Shown here one piece after another: positions 41,720-50,701 of a stretch of 64,000 nucleotides of DNA (positions are counted from its first letter, which is position 1; every line of letters begins with the position of its first letter). The position numbers and the translations under genes are program-made. This DNA is from Bradyrhizobium sp. SZCCT0231 (GTDB lineage Bacteria; Pseudomonadota; Alphaproteobacteria; Rhizobiales; Xanthobacteraceae): positions 118,431-182,430 of the forward strand of contig NZ_JAFCKP010000015.1 in the NCBI RefSeq assembly GCF_018130245.1. The letters are read 5' to 3'. Below the pieces are notes generated by a model. The model did no database searches, was not told where the DNA came from, and saw only the letters and a program-made list of their open reading frames with translations.

Positions 41720-43408
41720 ATGGCAGACGACACCGGCAAGCTCGGCGTTGGGACACTGCATCTCGGCATTCCGAATCGCCGTCAATTCTTCCAGCTCGGC
41801 GCGGGCGCAGCAGCGGGGTGGACGCTTTCGAGCAACGCCTTCGCCCAGACCGAACGCCCGACCAATCCGCCGGACAAGCCGCGCGGACAGGTGATCGCGG
41901 CGCTGTCGCAGGAGCCGACCGTCTTTCACCCCTTGATGCCAGGTATCGAGGTCGATCAGGGCATCTGGTGGCAGGTGTTCTCGCCGCTCTGGTTCATCGA
42001 GCCCGACGGCAAGTTCGTCCCCGACCTCGCCCGCGAAGTCCCGACCATCGAGAATGGCGGCCTGTCCGCGGACGGCCTGACCTGGAAGATCAAGCTGCGC
42101 AATGATGTGAAGTGGCACGACGGCACGGCCTTCACGGCCGAGGACGTCAAGTTCTCGCTCGAGCTGATCAACAATCCCGATTTCCGCGTCCGCAACCGCG
42201 TCGGCCACAGCCTCGTCAAGGACATCAAGGTCGTCGCGCCCGACGAGATCCACTGGCGAATGGAGGCTCCCTATTCGCCCTACATGTCGATCCTCTCGCT
42301 CACCTTCATCGTGCCCAAACACATCCTGGCGAAGGTGTCCGATCCGAATTCCTCGCCGTTCCACAACGCGCCCGTCGGTACCGGGCCGTTCCGCTGGGCC
42401 GAGCGCGTGCCGGGCGACCACATCCAGCTGAATGCCCATGCCGGCTATCACGGCAAAGGACCTTACGTCGAACGCGTCGTCTTCAAGTACATTCCGGACC
42501 TCACCGTTCTCTACACCCAGTTCCGCACCGGCCAGGTCGACTACACCGGCCTGCAGGGCATCCTGCCGAACTTCGTGCAGGAGGCGAAGACGCTGAAGGG
42601 CCGCAAGATCTTCGTGTCCTCGACGTCCTCGGTGGAGCACATTGCGCCCAATCTGGAATTCGGTCCCTTTGCCGATCGCACCGTGCGCGAGGCGCTGTAT
42701 CTCGCTATCAACAAGCAGGCGATCATCGACGCGCTGAACTACGGCCTGCCGACGCCGACCGAGAGCTTCGTGCCGCAGCAGGCCTGGTCGTTCCAGCAGG
42801 GTCTGCCGCAGCACAAATACGATCCCGCCAAGGCCAACGCGCTGCTCGATGCCGCAGGATGGGTGCGCGGCTCCGGCGGCGTGCGCGAGAAGGGCGGCGT
42901 CAAGCTCGAATTCACCAATTCGACGACGTCGGGCAATGCAGTCCGCGAGCAGACCCAGCAGCTCCTGATCCAGGATTGGCGCGCGATCGGCGCTGCGATG
43001 CGCGTCAACAACATGCCGGCGGCGGTGATCTGGGGCGAGTTCTGGCAGCAGTCGAAGTTCAATTCAGTGCTGGTCTCTGTCAACTTCATGCTCGGCAGCG
43101 ACCCCGACGTGACGCCGCGCTTCGGCTCCGGCGCCATTCCCGCCAAGGGCGGCCGCGGCTTCAACACCTATCAGTACAGAAGCCCGGAAGCGGATCGTCT
43201 GCTCGCCGAAGGCGCCAAGCAGTTCGAGCTCACCCAGCGCAAGACCACTTATGGTGACCTGCAGAAGCTGATCCGCAACGACCTTGCGATCCTGCCGCTG
43301 TTCCAGGGCTTCATCGCCGAGGGCGTGAAGGAGGGGCTGCAAGGCTTCCGTCCCAACATCAACACCTCCATCAATTGCTGGAATATCCGCGAATGGTATT
43401 GGGCCTGA
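41720..43408 (+). CDS. ABC transporter peptide-type solute-binding protein
   Basis: A 562-residue periplasmic binding protein of the SBP_bac_5 (DppA/OppA) family. The N-terminus has a probable Tat signal, with twin Arg at residues 20-21 (PNRRQFFQLGAGAAAGWTLSSNAFA). Family segments: FVPDLAREVPTIENGGLSADGLTWKIKLRNDVKWHDGTAFTAEDVKFSLE, VGTGPFRW, and LAILPLFQGF near the end. A Tat signal is common for such proteins in rhizobia. Ligands of this family range from peptides to opines and sugars. It heads a plus-strand operon with both permeases, two enzymes and a fused ATPase. Confidence 0.93.
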   Translation: MADDTGKLGVGTLHLGIPNRRQFFQLGAGAAAGWTLSSNAFAQTERPTNPPDKPRGQVIAALSQEPTVFHPLMPGIEVDQGIWWQVFSPLWFIEPDGKFVPDLAREVPTIENGGLSADGLTWKIKLRNDVKWHDGTAFTAEDVKFSLELINNPDFRVRNRVGHSLVKDIKVVAPDEIHWRMEAPYSPYMSILSLTFIVPKHILAKVSDPNSSPFHNAPVGTGPFRWAERVPGDHIQLNAHAGYHGKGPYVERVVFKYIPDLTVLYTQFRTGQVDYTGLQGILPNFVQEAKTLKGRKIFVSSTSSVEHIAPNLEFGPFADRTVREALYLAINKQAIIDALNYGLPTPTESFVPQQAWSFQQGLPQHKYDPAKANALLDAAGWVRGSGGVREKGGVKLEFTNSTTSGNAVREQTQQLLIQDWRAIGAAMRVNNMPAAVIWGEFWQQSKFNSVLVSVNFMLGSDPDVTPRFGSGAIPAKGGRGFNTYQYRSPEADRLLAEGAKQFELTQRKTTYGDLQKLIRNDLAILPLFQGFIAEGVKEGLQGFRPNINTSINCWNIREWYWA

Positions 43409-43435
43409 TGTCCCGGGCACGCTGGATCGCCTGAG

Positions 43436-44386
43436 ATGGCCCGCTACGTCGTCAACCGCCTGGCGCAGGCGATCATGCTGCTGGTGATCGTCTCGGGGAT
43501 CGGCTTTGCCATCCTGCATCTGGCGCCCGGCGGTCCGCTGTCTCAGTTCGCGGCGTCCGCACAGATGACGCAGGAGGATCTCGACCGCGTCACCAGGCAG
43601 CTCGGGCTCGATCGACCGCTGCCGATCCAGTATCTCGACTGGTTCGGCCGGATGCTCAAAGGCGACTGGGGCCGCTCCTATCGCGACGGCGAGGCGGTGC
43701 TGTCGGTGATCTCATCGCATCTCGGCGCCACGCTGGAGCTGATGGCGACGGCGACGATCATCGCGGTGCTGCTCGGCTGCTGGATCGGCATCCTTGGCGC
43801 GCTGCGCCGCTATTCGCTGTTCGATACGCTCGCCACTGTCGGCGCCATGATCGCGCTGTCGATCCCGACCTTCTGGTTCGGCCTCGTCACCATCTACCTC
43901 TTCTCGGTGAAGCTCGGCTGGCTGCCGGCCGGCAACCGGCAGACGGTCGGCGACGGCTCCTTCCTCGACCTGCTGCATCACCTGATCGCGCCGGCAATGG
44001 TGCTGGCGCTGGTCGAGACCGCGATGTGGGGCCGCTTCATGCGCTCCTCGATGCTCGAGGTGATCAACCAGGATTACATCCGCACCGCGCGCGCCAAGGG
44101 CATGCCGGAATGGCGCATCCTCACCGTGCACGCGCTGCGCAATGCGCTGCTGCCGATGATCACGGTGGCCGGCCTGCAGTTTCCGACCCTGCTCGGCGGC
44201 GCGCTGGTCGCCGAGACCGTGTTCACCTGGCCCGGCATGGGGCGGCTGTTCCTGGATTCGATTGGCTATCGCGACTATCCCGTGGTGATGGGCATCCTGA
44301 TGTTCTCGGCGACGATGGTGCTGATCGGCTCGCTGCTCGCCGATATCTTCTATGCCGTCGTCGATCCGCGCATTCGGGTGGGCTAA
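43436..44386 (+). CDS. ABC transporter permease, DppB type
   Basis: A 316-residue inner-membrane permease: N-terminal helix with YVVNRLAQAIMLLVIVSGIGFAILHLAPGGPL, the family region LGLDRPLPIQYLDWFGRMLKGDWGRSY, and the EAA-like coupling segment DYIRTARAKGMPEWRILTVHALRNALLP. About six helices. It forms the heterodimeric channel with the DppC-type protein encoded 3 bp downstream. Confidence 0.95.
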   Translation: MARYVVNRLAQAIMLLVIVSGIGFAILHLAPGGPLSQFAASAQMTQEDLDRVTRQLGLDRPLPIQYLDWFGRMLKGDWGRSYRDGEAVLSVISSHLGATLELMATATIIAVLLGCWIGILGALRRYSLFDTLATVGAMIALSIPTFWFGLVTIYLFSVKLGWLPAGNRQTVGDGSFLDLLHHLIAPAMVLALVETAMWGRFMRSSMLEVINQDYIRTARAKGMPEWRILTVHALRNALLPMITVAGLQFPTLLGGALVAETVFTWPGMGRLFLDSIGYRDYPVVMGILMFSATMVLIGSLLADIFYAVVDPRIRVG

Positions 44387-44389
44387 GCG

Positions 44390-45265
44390 ATGGCGACCGC
44401 AGCCCTCTCCACCGTCCAACTCGCCCCCGGGCAAGCCGCATGGCGGCGCTTCCGCCGCCACCGGCTGGCGCTCGCGGGCGCCGTGATCATCCTGGTTCTC
44501 GTGCTCGGCTCGGCCTTCGGTCCCTATCTGCTGCCGTTCGACGACACCTATATCGACATCATGAAGCGGTTCGCGCCACCGCTGTCGGGCGCGCATATCC
44601 TCGGCACCGATGAGCTCGGCCGCGACGTGCTGGCGCGGCTGATGATGGGCGGCCGCGTCTCGCTCTCGATCGGCATCGTCGCGATGGTGATCGCGATGGC
44701 GGTCGGAATTGCCGTCGGCGCCTTCGCCGGCTTCTATGGCGGCGTGGTCGGCGCAGTCCTGATGCGGCTCGTCGATGCCGTGCTGTGCTTTCCGACCATC
44801 TTCCTCCTGCTCGCGCTCGCGGCGCTCACCGAGCCGGGCCTCGTCACCACCACCATGCTGATCGCGGCGACCGCGTGGATGGCAGTTGCCCGCGTCGTCG
44901 AGGCCCAGGTGCGGTCGTTGCGCGAGCGTGAGTTCGCGGTGGCCGCGCTCGCCTTCGGCTCGTCCAACCTGCGGATCATGTTCCGCGAGCTCGTGCCCAA
45001 TGCGATCGCGCCGATCGTGGTCGCGGCGACGCTGAATGTCGCCAAGGCGATCCTGCTCGAATCCTATGTCAGCTACCTCGGCTACGGCATCCAGCCGCCG
45101 GCGGCGAGCTGGGGCAACATGCTCAACAACGCGCAGATCTATCTCACCAGCGCGCCCTGGCTCGCGATCGCGCCGGGCGTTGCCATCACGCTCGCGGTGA
45201 CCAGCTTCAACTTTCTCGGTGACGGGCTGCGCGACGCGCTCGATCCGCGAATGAGCATCCCGTGA
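44390..45265 (+). CDS. ABC transporter permease, DppC type
   Basis: A 291-residue permease with the DppC N-terminal helix (RFRRHRLALAGAVIILVLVLGSAFGPYLLPF), HILGTDELGRDVLARLMMGGRVSL, and a coupling segment around REREFAVAALAFGSSNLRIMFRELVPNAIAPI. It pairs with the permease encoded 3 bp upstream. The next gene, an oxidase, starts 39 bp downstream in the same direction. Confidence 0.95.
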   Translation: MATAALSTVQLAPGQAAWRRFRRHRLALAGAVIILVLVLGSAFGPYLLPFDDTYIDIMKRFAPPLSGAHILGTDELGRDVLARLMMGGRVSLSIGIVAMVIAMAVGIAVGAFAGFYGGVVGAVLMRLVDAVLCFPTIFLLLALAALTEPGLVTTTMLIAATAWMAVARVVEAQVRSLREREFAVAALAFGSSNLRIMFRELVPNAIAPIVVAATLNVAKAILLESYVSYLGYGIQPPAASWGNMLNNAQIYLTSAPWLAIAPGVAITLAVTSFNFLGDGLRDALDPRMSIP

Positions 45266-45304
45266 CGAGCAAGACCCGATCGAACTGAACTCCAGGAGTG
45301 CCCC

Positions 45305-46633
45305 ATGTCCCCGCCGCTCAACCGTATCAACAGCGACGAGCGCTTGCCGCAGCAGGTGGATGCCGTCGTCATCGGCGGCGGCGTTATCGGCGTGTCCGCG
45401 GCCTATCATCTGGCGAAAAAGGGGCACTCCGTCGCGCTGGTCGAGAAGGGCCATGTCGGCGGCGAGCAGTCGAGCCGCAATTGGGGCTGGTGCCGCCAGC
45501 AGGGACGCGCCCGCGAGGAAATCCCGCTCGCCCGCGAGGCGCTGCTTCTGTGGGAGGACATGCAGAATGACGCCGGCGTCGATGCCGGCTTCCGCCGTAC
45601 CGGCGTCTTGTTCCTGACCAAGAGCAAGGACGAGCTCGCAAGCTGGGAGCGCTGGGCCGCGGTGGCGCGCGAGCAGCAGGTGCACTCCACCGTGCTGACG
45701 CCGGCCGAGGTCGCCGAGCGCATGCCCGGCAATGCCGACACATGGGTCGGCGGCCTGCACACACCGAGCGACGGCCGCGCCGAGCCGTCGATGGCCGTGC
45801 CCGCGCTCGCCACCGCCGCACGAAAGCACGGCGTCACCATCCATCAGGGCTGCGCCGCGCGCGGGCTGGAGACGACCGGCGGGAGGGTCAGCGCCGTCGT
45901 CACCGAGAAGGGCACTATCCGCACGCAATCCGTTCTGCTGGCGGGCGGCGCGTGGTCGTCGCTGTTCTGCCGCCGCCACGGCATCGAGCTGCCGATCGGC
46001 CTCGTCAACGCCACCGCCTGCCGCACCACGCCGGGACCGGAGATCACCTCCGGCGCGCTCGGCACCGATTTCTATTGCATCCGTCGCCGCCTCGACGGCG
46101 GTTTTACACTCGCGCTGCGCAACCGCGGCACGGTGGAGCTGTCGCCCGACCTGTTCCGCTACGCGCGCACGTTCTGGCCGACCTATCTGCACCGCCGTAA
46201 CGGATTGAAGATGTCGTTTGGCAAGTCGTTCTTCGACCAGATCATGCGCGGCACGAATTGGAGCTTCGACAATCCGTCGCCGTTCGAGGCCGAGCGCGTG
46301 CGTGATCCCGCGCCCGACATGTCGCTGGTCAATTCGGCGCTGGCGGCGCTGATCAAGTCCAATCCCGAGCTGAAGGACATCGAGATCGCGGAAGCCTGGG
46401 GCGGCACGATCGACTGCACGCCCGATACGATCCCCGTGATCTCATCGGTCGATGCCTTGCCCGGCTTCTTCCTCGCCACCGGTTTCTCCGGCCATGGCTT
46501 CGGTATCGGCCCCGCGGCCGGCAAGCTCGCCGCCGACATCGTGACCGGCTCAACGCCGCTGGTCGATCCCGCCGCTTACAGCCACAAGCGCATGATCGAC
46601 GGCCGGCGGCTCGCGCCGGTCAGCCCGTTCTGA
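45305..46633 (+). CDS. FAD-dependent oxidoreductase (DAO family)
   Basis: A 442-residue flavoprotein of the D-amino-acid-oxidase/glycine-oxidase fold. The FAD motif is VVIGGGVIGVSAAYHLAKKGHSVALVEKG (residues ~20-50), followed by GEQSSRNWGWCRQQGR, and the closing motif ATGFSGHGFGIGPAAGKLAADIV. The enzyme would oxidise an amine, amino acid or opine-like compound at the C-N bond to a 2-oxoacid or aldehyde. Its place between transporter permeases and a 2-hydroxyacid dehydrogenase suggests that the imported compound is oxidised here first. Exact substrate not predictable. Confidence 0.9.
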   Translation: MSPPLNRINSDERLPQQVDAVVIGGGVIGVSAAYHLAKKGHSVALVEKGHVGGEQSSRNWGWCRQQGRAREEIPLAREALLLWEDMQNDAGVDAGFRRTGVLFLTKSKDELASWERWAAVAREQQVHSTVLTPAEVAERMPGNADTWVGGLHTPSDGRAEPSMAVPALATAARKHGVTIHQGCAARGLETTGGRVSAVVTEKGTIRTQSVLLAGGAWSSLFCRRHGIELPIGLVNATACRTTPGPEITSGALGTDFYCIRRRLDGGFTLALRNRGTVELSPDLFRYARTFWPTYLHRRNGLKMSFGKSFFDQIMRGTNWSFDNPSPFEAERVRDPAPDMSLVNSALAALIKSNPELKDIEIAEAWGGTIDCTPDTIPVISSVDALPGFFLATGFSGHGFGIGPAAGKLAADIVTGSTPLVDPAAYSHKRMIDGRRLAPVSPF

Positions 46634-46640
46634 GGGCGGC

Positions 46641-47567
46641 ATGACGGTTCTCTACAAGGCCAACATGGTGCGCGGCGCCGAGTGGGCGCGCCTCTTCGCG
46701 GAGCGCGCGCCCAACATGCCGTTCCGGCTCTGGCCCGACATCGGCAATCCCACAGAAATCCGCCATCTGGTGGCATGGGTGCCGCCGGACGACATCGCGA
46801 CGACCTTTCCCAATCTCGAACTGGTCTTCTCGGTTGGCGCGGGCGTCGATCAGTTCGACACCACGAAAGTTCCAGCGCACATTCCGCTGGTCCGCATGCT
46901 GGAGCCCGGCATCGCCGAGACCATGGTCGAATACGTCACCATGGCCGTGCTCGGCCTGCATCGCGATCTCCTCGATTTCATCAGCCAGCAGAAGCAGCAG
47001 GTTTGGCGCGAGATCCGGATCACGCCGGCCAAGCGCCGGCGCGTCGGCGTGATGGGGCTCGGCCAGCTCGGCCAGGCCGTGCTCGAACGCCTCAAGGCGT
47101 TCGGCTTTGCGTTATCGGGGTGGAATCGTTCGCCGCGCGAGATCGAAGGCGTCACCTGTTACGCGGGCGTTGACGCATTGCCGGACTTTCTGGCGCAGGC
47201 CGACATTCTCGTCTGCCTGCTGCCGCTGACGGATCAGACGCGCGGCATTCTCAATGCCGACCTGTTCGCGCGCCTGCCGCGCGGGGCAGGGCTCGTCAAT
47301 GTCGGGCGCGGCCCGCATCTCGTCGAGGCCGATTTCCTCGCGGCCCTCGACAGCGGCGCACTGTCCGGCGCGGTGCTCGACGTCGCCGATCCCGAGCCGC
47401 TGCCTGCAGGACATCCGTTCTGGAGCCATCCGCGCATCCTGCTGACGCCGCACAATGCCAGCATGACCACGCCCGATACGGCGGTCGATTTCGTGCTCGA
47501 CGTCATCGCCCGTCACCGCCGCGGCGAGGAGCTGCCGGGACGCGTCGATCGCAGGCGTGGTTATTAG
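46641..47567 (+). CDS. NAD(P)-dependent 2-hydroxyacid dehydrogenase (GhrA-like)
   Basis: A 308-residue D-isomer-specific 2-hydroxyacid dehydrogenase resembling glyoxylate/hydroxypyruvate reductase A. The nucleotide-binding motif is GVMGLGQLGQAVLERL (~residues 133-148). Catalytic residues are visible as Arg in VNVGRGPHLVEADFL, Glu in DVADPEPLPAGHPFW and His in LLTPHNAS. It starts 7 bp after the oxidase gene, so the 2-oxoacid made by the oxidase may be its substrate. Direction of the reaction in vivo is unclear. Confidence 0.92.
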   Translation: MTVLYKANMVRGAEWARLFAERAPNMPFRLWPDIGNPTEIRHLVAWVPPDDIATTFPNLELVFSVGAGVDQFDTTKVPAHIPLVRMLEPGIAETMVEYVTMAVLGLHRDLLDFISQQKQQVWREIRITPAKRRRVGVMGLGQLGQAVLERLKAFGFALSGWNRSPREIEGVTCYAGVDALPDFLAQADILVCLLPLTDQTRGILNADLFARLPRGAGLVNVGRGPHLVEADFLAALDSGALSGAVLDVADPEPLPAGHPFWSHPRILLTPHNASMTTPDTAVDFVLDVIARHRRGEELPGRVDRRRGY

Positions 47568-47576
47568 GGCAATCGC

Positions 47577-49445
47577 ATGAGCATGGACGCGAGCAGAGCT
47601 GACGAGGTGATCGCGCAAGCACAGTCCCCCGTGCTGTCGGTCTCCGGCCTCACCACCTCCTTCATGCTCGAGCGGCGATGGATACCCGTGGTCCGCAACG
47701 TGTCGTTCGACATCGCGCCCCGGGAAACCGTGGCGATCGTCGGCGAGTCCGGCTCGGGCAAGAGCGTCACCGCGCTCTCGATCATGCGTCTTGTTCCGAA
47801 GGAGATCGGCCGCGTCGAGGGCCGCGTCATGCTGGCCGGCCGCGATCTGCTCGCGCTGCCCGAAGCGAGCATGAAAGACATCCGCGGCAATGACGTCGCC
47901 ATGATCTTCCAGGAACCGATGACGAGCCTCAATCCGGTGCTCACCATCGGTTTCCAGATCGCGGAGGCGCTGATCCAGCATCGCGGCCTGTCGCGCGCGG
48001 CGGCGGAGGCCGAAACCATCCGCCTGCTCGATCGCGTCCGCATCCCCGCGGCGAGATCCCGCTTCCACGAGCATCCGCATCGCTTCTCCGGCGGCATGCG
48101 CCAGCGCGTCATGATCGCGATGGCGCTGGCCTGCAAGCCGAAGCTGTTGATCGCGGACGAGCCGACCACCGCGCTCGACGTCACCATCCAGGCCCAGATC
48201 CTCGAGCTCTTGAAGGAGCTTCAGCAGGAGGAGGGGATGTCGATCCTTTTCATCACCCACGACATGGGCGTGGTCGCCGAGATCGCGGATCGCACCGTGG
48301 TGATGTATGGCGGACAGGCGGTGGAGCTTGATGCAACGTCGCGCATCTTCGCGACGCCCTCGCATCCCTATACGCGCGCGCTGCTCGCGGCCGTGCCGCG
48401 TCTCGGCTCAATGGACGGACGCGCGCGTCCGATGCGCTTTCCGATCGTCGACAGGGTGACGGGGACTTCGGACGAGCCGATGGAAACGCCCGATACCGTT
48501 TCGACGGCTGAGCGGCCGCTGCTGGAAGTCTCGGGCCTCACCACGCGTTTCCCGATCCGCTCGGGCCTGTTCGGCAAGGTTTCGGGCCGCGTCCATGCGG
48601 TCGAGAACGTCTCCTTCACCTTGCGCGCCGGCGAGACGCTGGCCCTGGTCGGCGAATCCGGCTGCGGCAAGTCGACGACGGGCCGCTCCATCCTGAAATT
48701 GACGGAGCCGGACAGCGGCACGGTTCTGATCGAAGGTCAGGACGTGCTGGCGATGAACGGCCGAGCTTTACGCGATGTCCGCAAGCACATGCAAATCGTG
48801 TTTCAGGATCCGTTCGCGAGCCTCAATCCGCGCATGTCGGTGGGAGCTGCGATTGCAGCGCCACTGCTCGCCAATGGACTTGCCTCTGCGGCGCAGGCGC
48901 GCGACAGGGTCGCCGACCTTCTCGTCCGCGTCGGCCTCTCCGCCGACATGGCGGCGCGCTTCCCGCACGAATTCTCCGGCGGCCAACGCCAGCGCATCTG
49001 CATCGCCCGCGCGCTCGCGCTGGGGCCGAAGCTGATCGTCGCGGACGAGGCGGTCTCCGCGCTCGACGTCTCGGTGAAGGCGCAGGTCGTCAACTTGATG
49101 CTCGACCTTCAGGCCAGCATGGGCCTCGCCTATCTCTTCATCTCCCACGACATCGCCGTGGTCGAGCGCATGAGCCACCGCGTCGCCGTGATGTATCTCG
49201 GCGAGATCGTCGAAATCGGTCCGCGCGCTTCGGTGTTCGGCAACCCGCAGCATCCCTATACGAAAAAGCTGATGGCCGCGGTGCCGGTGCCAGACCCGTC
49301 GCGTCGCGGCACCAGGCGCGAGGCCTCCAACGACGAGATCAGAAGCCCGGTGCGCGCGCCGGATTATCAGCCGCCGGTGCGGCAATATCGCGAAGTTTCG
49401 CCCGGCCACGTCGTACAGGCCTGGGGCGAGGAGTGGTCGGCATGA
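47577..49445 (+). CDS. ABC transporter, fused DppD-DppF ATPase
   Basis: A 622-residue protein made of two complete ABC ATPase domains in one chain. Domain 1: Walker A GESGSGKSVT, signature FSGGMRQRVMIAMAL, Walker B LLIADEPTTALD. Domain 2 (from ~residue 310): Walker A GESGCGKSTTG, signature FSGGQRQRICIARAL, Walker B LIVADEAVSALD. Both have the oligopeptide-type C-terminal extension (PSHPYTRALLAAVP and PQHPYTKKLMAAVP). It energises the two permeases encoded at 43436-45265. It lies at the operon end, after the two enzymes, which confirms that transporter and enzymes form one unit. Confidence 0.95.
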   Translation: MSMDASRADEVIAQAQSPVLSVSGLTTSFMLERRWIPVVRNVSFDIAPRETVAIVGESGSGKSVTALSIMRLVPKEIGRVEGRVMLAGRDLLALPEASMKDIRGNDVAMIFQEPMTSLNPVLTIGFQIAEALIQHRGLSRAAAEAETIRLLDRVRIPAARSRFHEHPHRFSGGMRQRVMIAMALACKPKLLIADEPTTALDVTIQAQILELLKELQQEEGMSILFITHDMGVVAEIADRTVVMYGGQAVELDATSRIFATPSHPYTRALLAAVPRLGSMDGRARPMRFPIVDRVTGTSDEPMETPDTVSTAERPLLEVSGLTTRFPIRSGLFGKVSGRVHAVENVSFTLRAGETLALVGESGCGKSTTGRSILKLTEPDSGTVLIEGQDVLAMNGRALRDVRKHMQIVFQDPFASLNPRMSVGAAIAAPLLANGLASAAQARDRVADLLVRVGLSADMAARFPHEFSGGQRQRICIARALALGPKLIVADEAVSALDVSVKAQVVNLMLDLQASMGLAYLFISHDIAVVERMSHRVAVMYLGEIVEIGPRASVFGNPQHPYTKKLMAAVPVPDPSRRGTRREASNDEIRSPVRAPDYQPPVRQYREVSPGHVVQAWGEEWSA

Positions 49446-49880
49446 CACTGCGAGCTTCACGAAGCCAAGCGCGGATCTTTGATCTCGGCGCGACGCGGGC
49501 AGCTTGCTGACCAACCGCGCGTTGCAGATCCAGCGTGTTCGCGTCCGGTTATCGCGACGATGCAGACGCGTGCTCCGGAAATCGTGACCGAATGGAGCGA
49601 CAGTGTGTGAACCGCTTCATACTCGATCGCTCTCTTTCTGAATTACCACTCCCGCAAGAAATTGCCGCACCCGCACCATTTGCCAGACTCGGGTGAGATG
49701 CAATGCCTGCGCAGCCGCATGCTCGCAGCTTTGGATTGGCTCAGCCTCGCTCACGAGCAAGCCAATCCCATCACTCAGCAAAGATCCTTCAGAAATCGGA
49801 ATGAAAGGGCATCGCGCAACTCACGCAGCTTCTGTTCGGGGTCGGCCGGTAGGCTGCTACTAGCTCAGAAGGAGCTTCCT
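49446..49880. other. Intergenic region, no gene seen
   Basis: 435 bp after the ABC operon. Open frames here have no family resemblance and poor codon use. I see no repeat of the dispersed families, no tRNA and no clear terminator. A GAAGGAGC ribosome-binding sequence at the right end belongs to the next gene. Confidence 0.5.
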
Positions 49881-50393
49881 ATGAAGATAAGCAGCGCAAT
49901 TTCCAGCGCCTTCTCTTTAACGAGGCGCGTCAGCAATCTTCGGATCGCCCGTTCCAGTCTGATCAAATCGGCCCATCTTCTTGAAAGAATCGGACTGGCA
50001 GCCGTTGGGGCCTCTGGCGGCCTCTATGTTGGCGCGACCGTGTTACGTCAGAAAGCCGGACTGTTTGAAAGCGGCTGGATCGTCCTGATAACGATGCTCT
50101 ACGGAGCTCTTGGCTATTATGTCGGAATTGATTTGTCCGGCAAGGCACAGAGGCCGACATCGAGCATCTCGGAAGAATGGAACGGTTCCGAGCCGGTCGA
50201 GATCATGAGTGCGGCCGGAACGTTCGGCGCGGCAATCGCCGCAACTCTCTCCGTCAGCATCCTTGTCCTTGACCAAAACCTGCCCAACGGCTTGATAGGT
50301 TTTGTTGCCGGCTGTTGGGCGGTTGGTTCTTCGCTCCAAGTTGCGGCGGGCACGATGGCTCGCAGCTATGAAGCGCCGATCGGCGAGCAATGA
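49881..50393 (+). CDS. Small membrane protein of unknown function
   Basis: A 170-residue protein starting at ATG 49881, chosen for the AAGGAG sequence 6-11 nt upstream. It appears to have four hydrophobic helices: ERIGLAAVGASGGLYVGATVL, WIVLITMLYGALGYYVGIDL, AAGTFGAAIAATLSVSILVL and LIGFVAGCWAVGSSLQVAAG. The N-terminal ~35 residues are basic (SLTRRVSNLRIARSSLIKSA). I recognise no family. Codon use is less GC-biased than in neighbouring operons. Confidence 0.65.
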   Translation: MKISSAISSAFSLTRRVSNLRIARSSLIKSAHLLERIGLAAVGASGGLYVGATVLRQKAGLFESGWIVLITMLYGALGYYVGIDLSGKAQRPTSSISEEWNGSEPVEIMSAAGTFGAAIAATLSVSILVLDQNLPNGLIGFVAGCWAVGSSLQVAAGTMARSYEAPIGEQ

Positions 50394-50701
50394 AAGAACT
50401 GCGGTCGCGGAAAACATCCGCTTGGCACCATGCGTGAGCACGAGCCGCAGTGTTGGTTCGGCTCTGGTTTGAAACGACGACTCATCGCAACCTCTGCCGT
50501 CCAACGCTGCGCGCCAATGATGTTTGGTAGCAAAGCCGTTCGCATCGAGCAGCGTCACTGCTTGAAAGCGGTATCGGTATCGAGAAACCTAAGCCATCGC
50601 GCAACAAACAAGACGTGCCATCATGGTGGCGTTGGTATATTGTCCCCGCGTGCCGTGGTCCAAAATTCTGCTAACCGCCAACCACACGATCGGTGGAGCC
50701 A
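50394..50701. other. Intergenic region upstream of the cyclase-ATPase gene, no gene seen
   Basis: 308 bp with no supported ORF, repeat or RNA. It must contain the promoter of the following gene; no clear boxes can be named. Confidence 0.45.

Noticed and set aside
43712-46192. Very long open frame (over 800 codons) on the minus strand
   Set aside because: It lies antisense to the two permease genes and the oxidase gene, all of which have clear family motifs. Its translation is rich in His, Arg, Asp and Gln with no family motif, the usual antisense product of GC-rich genes.
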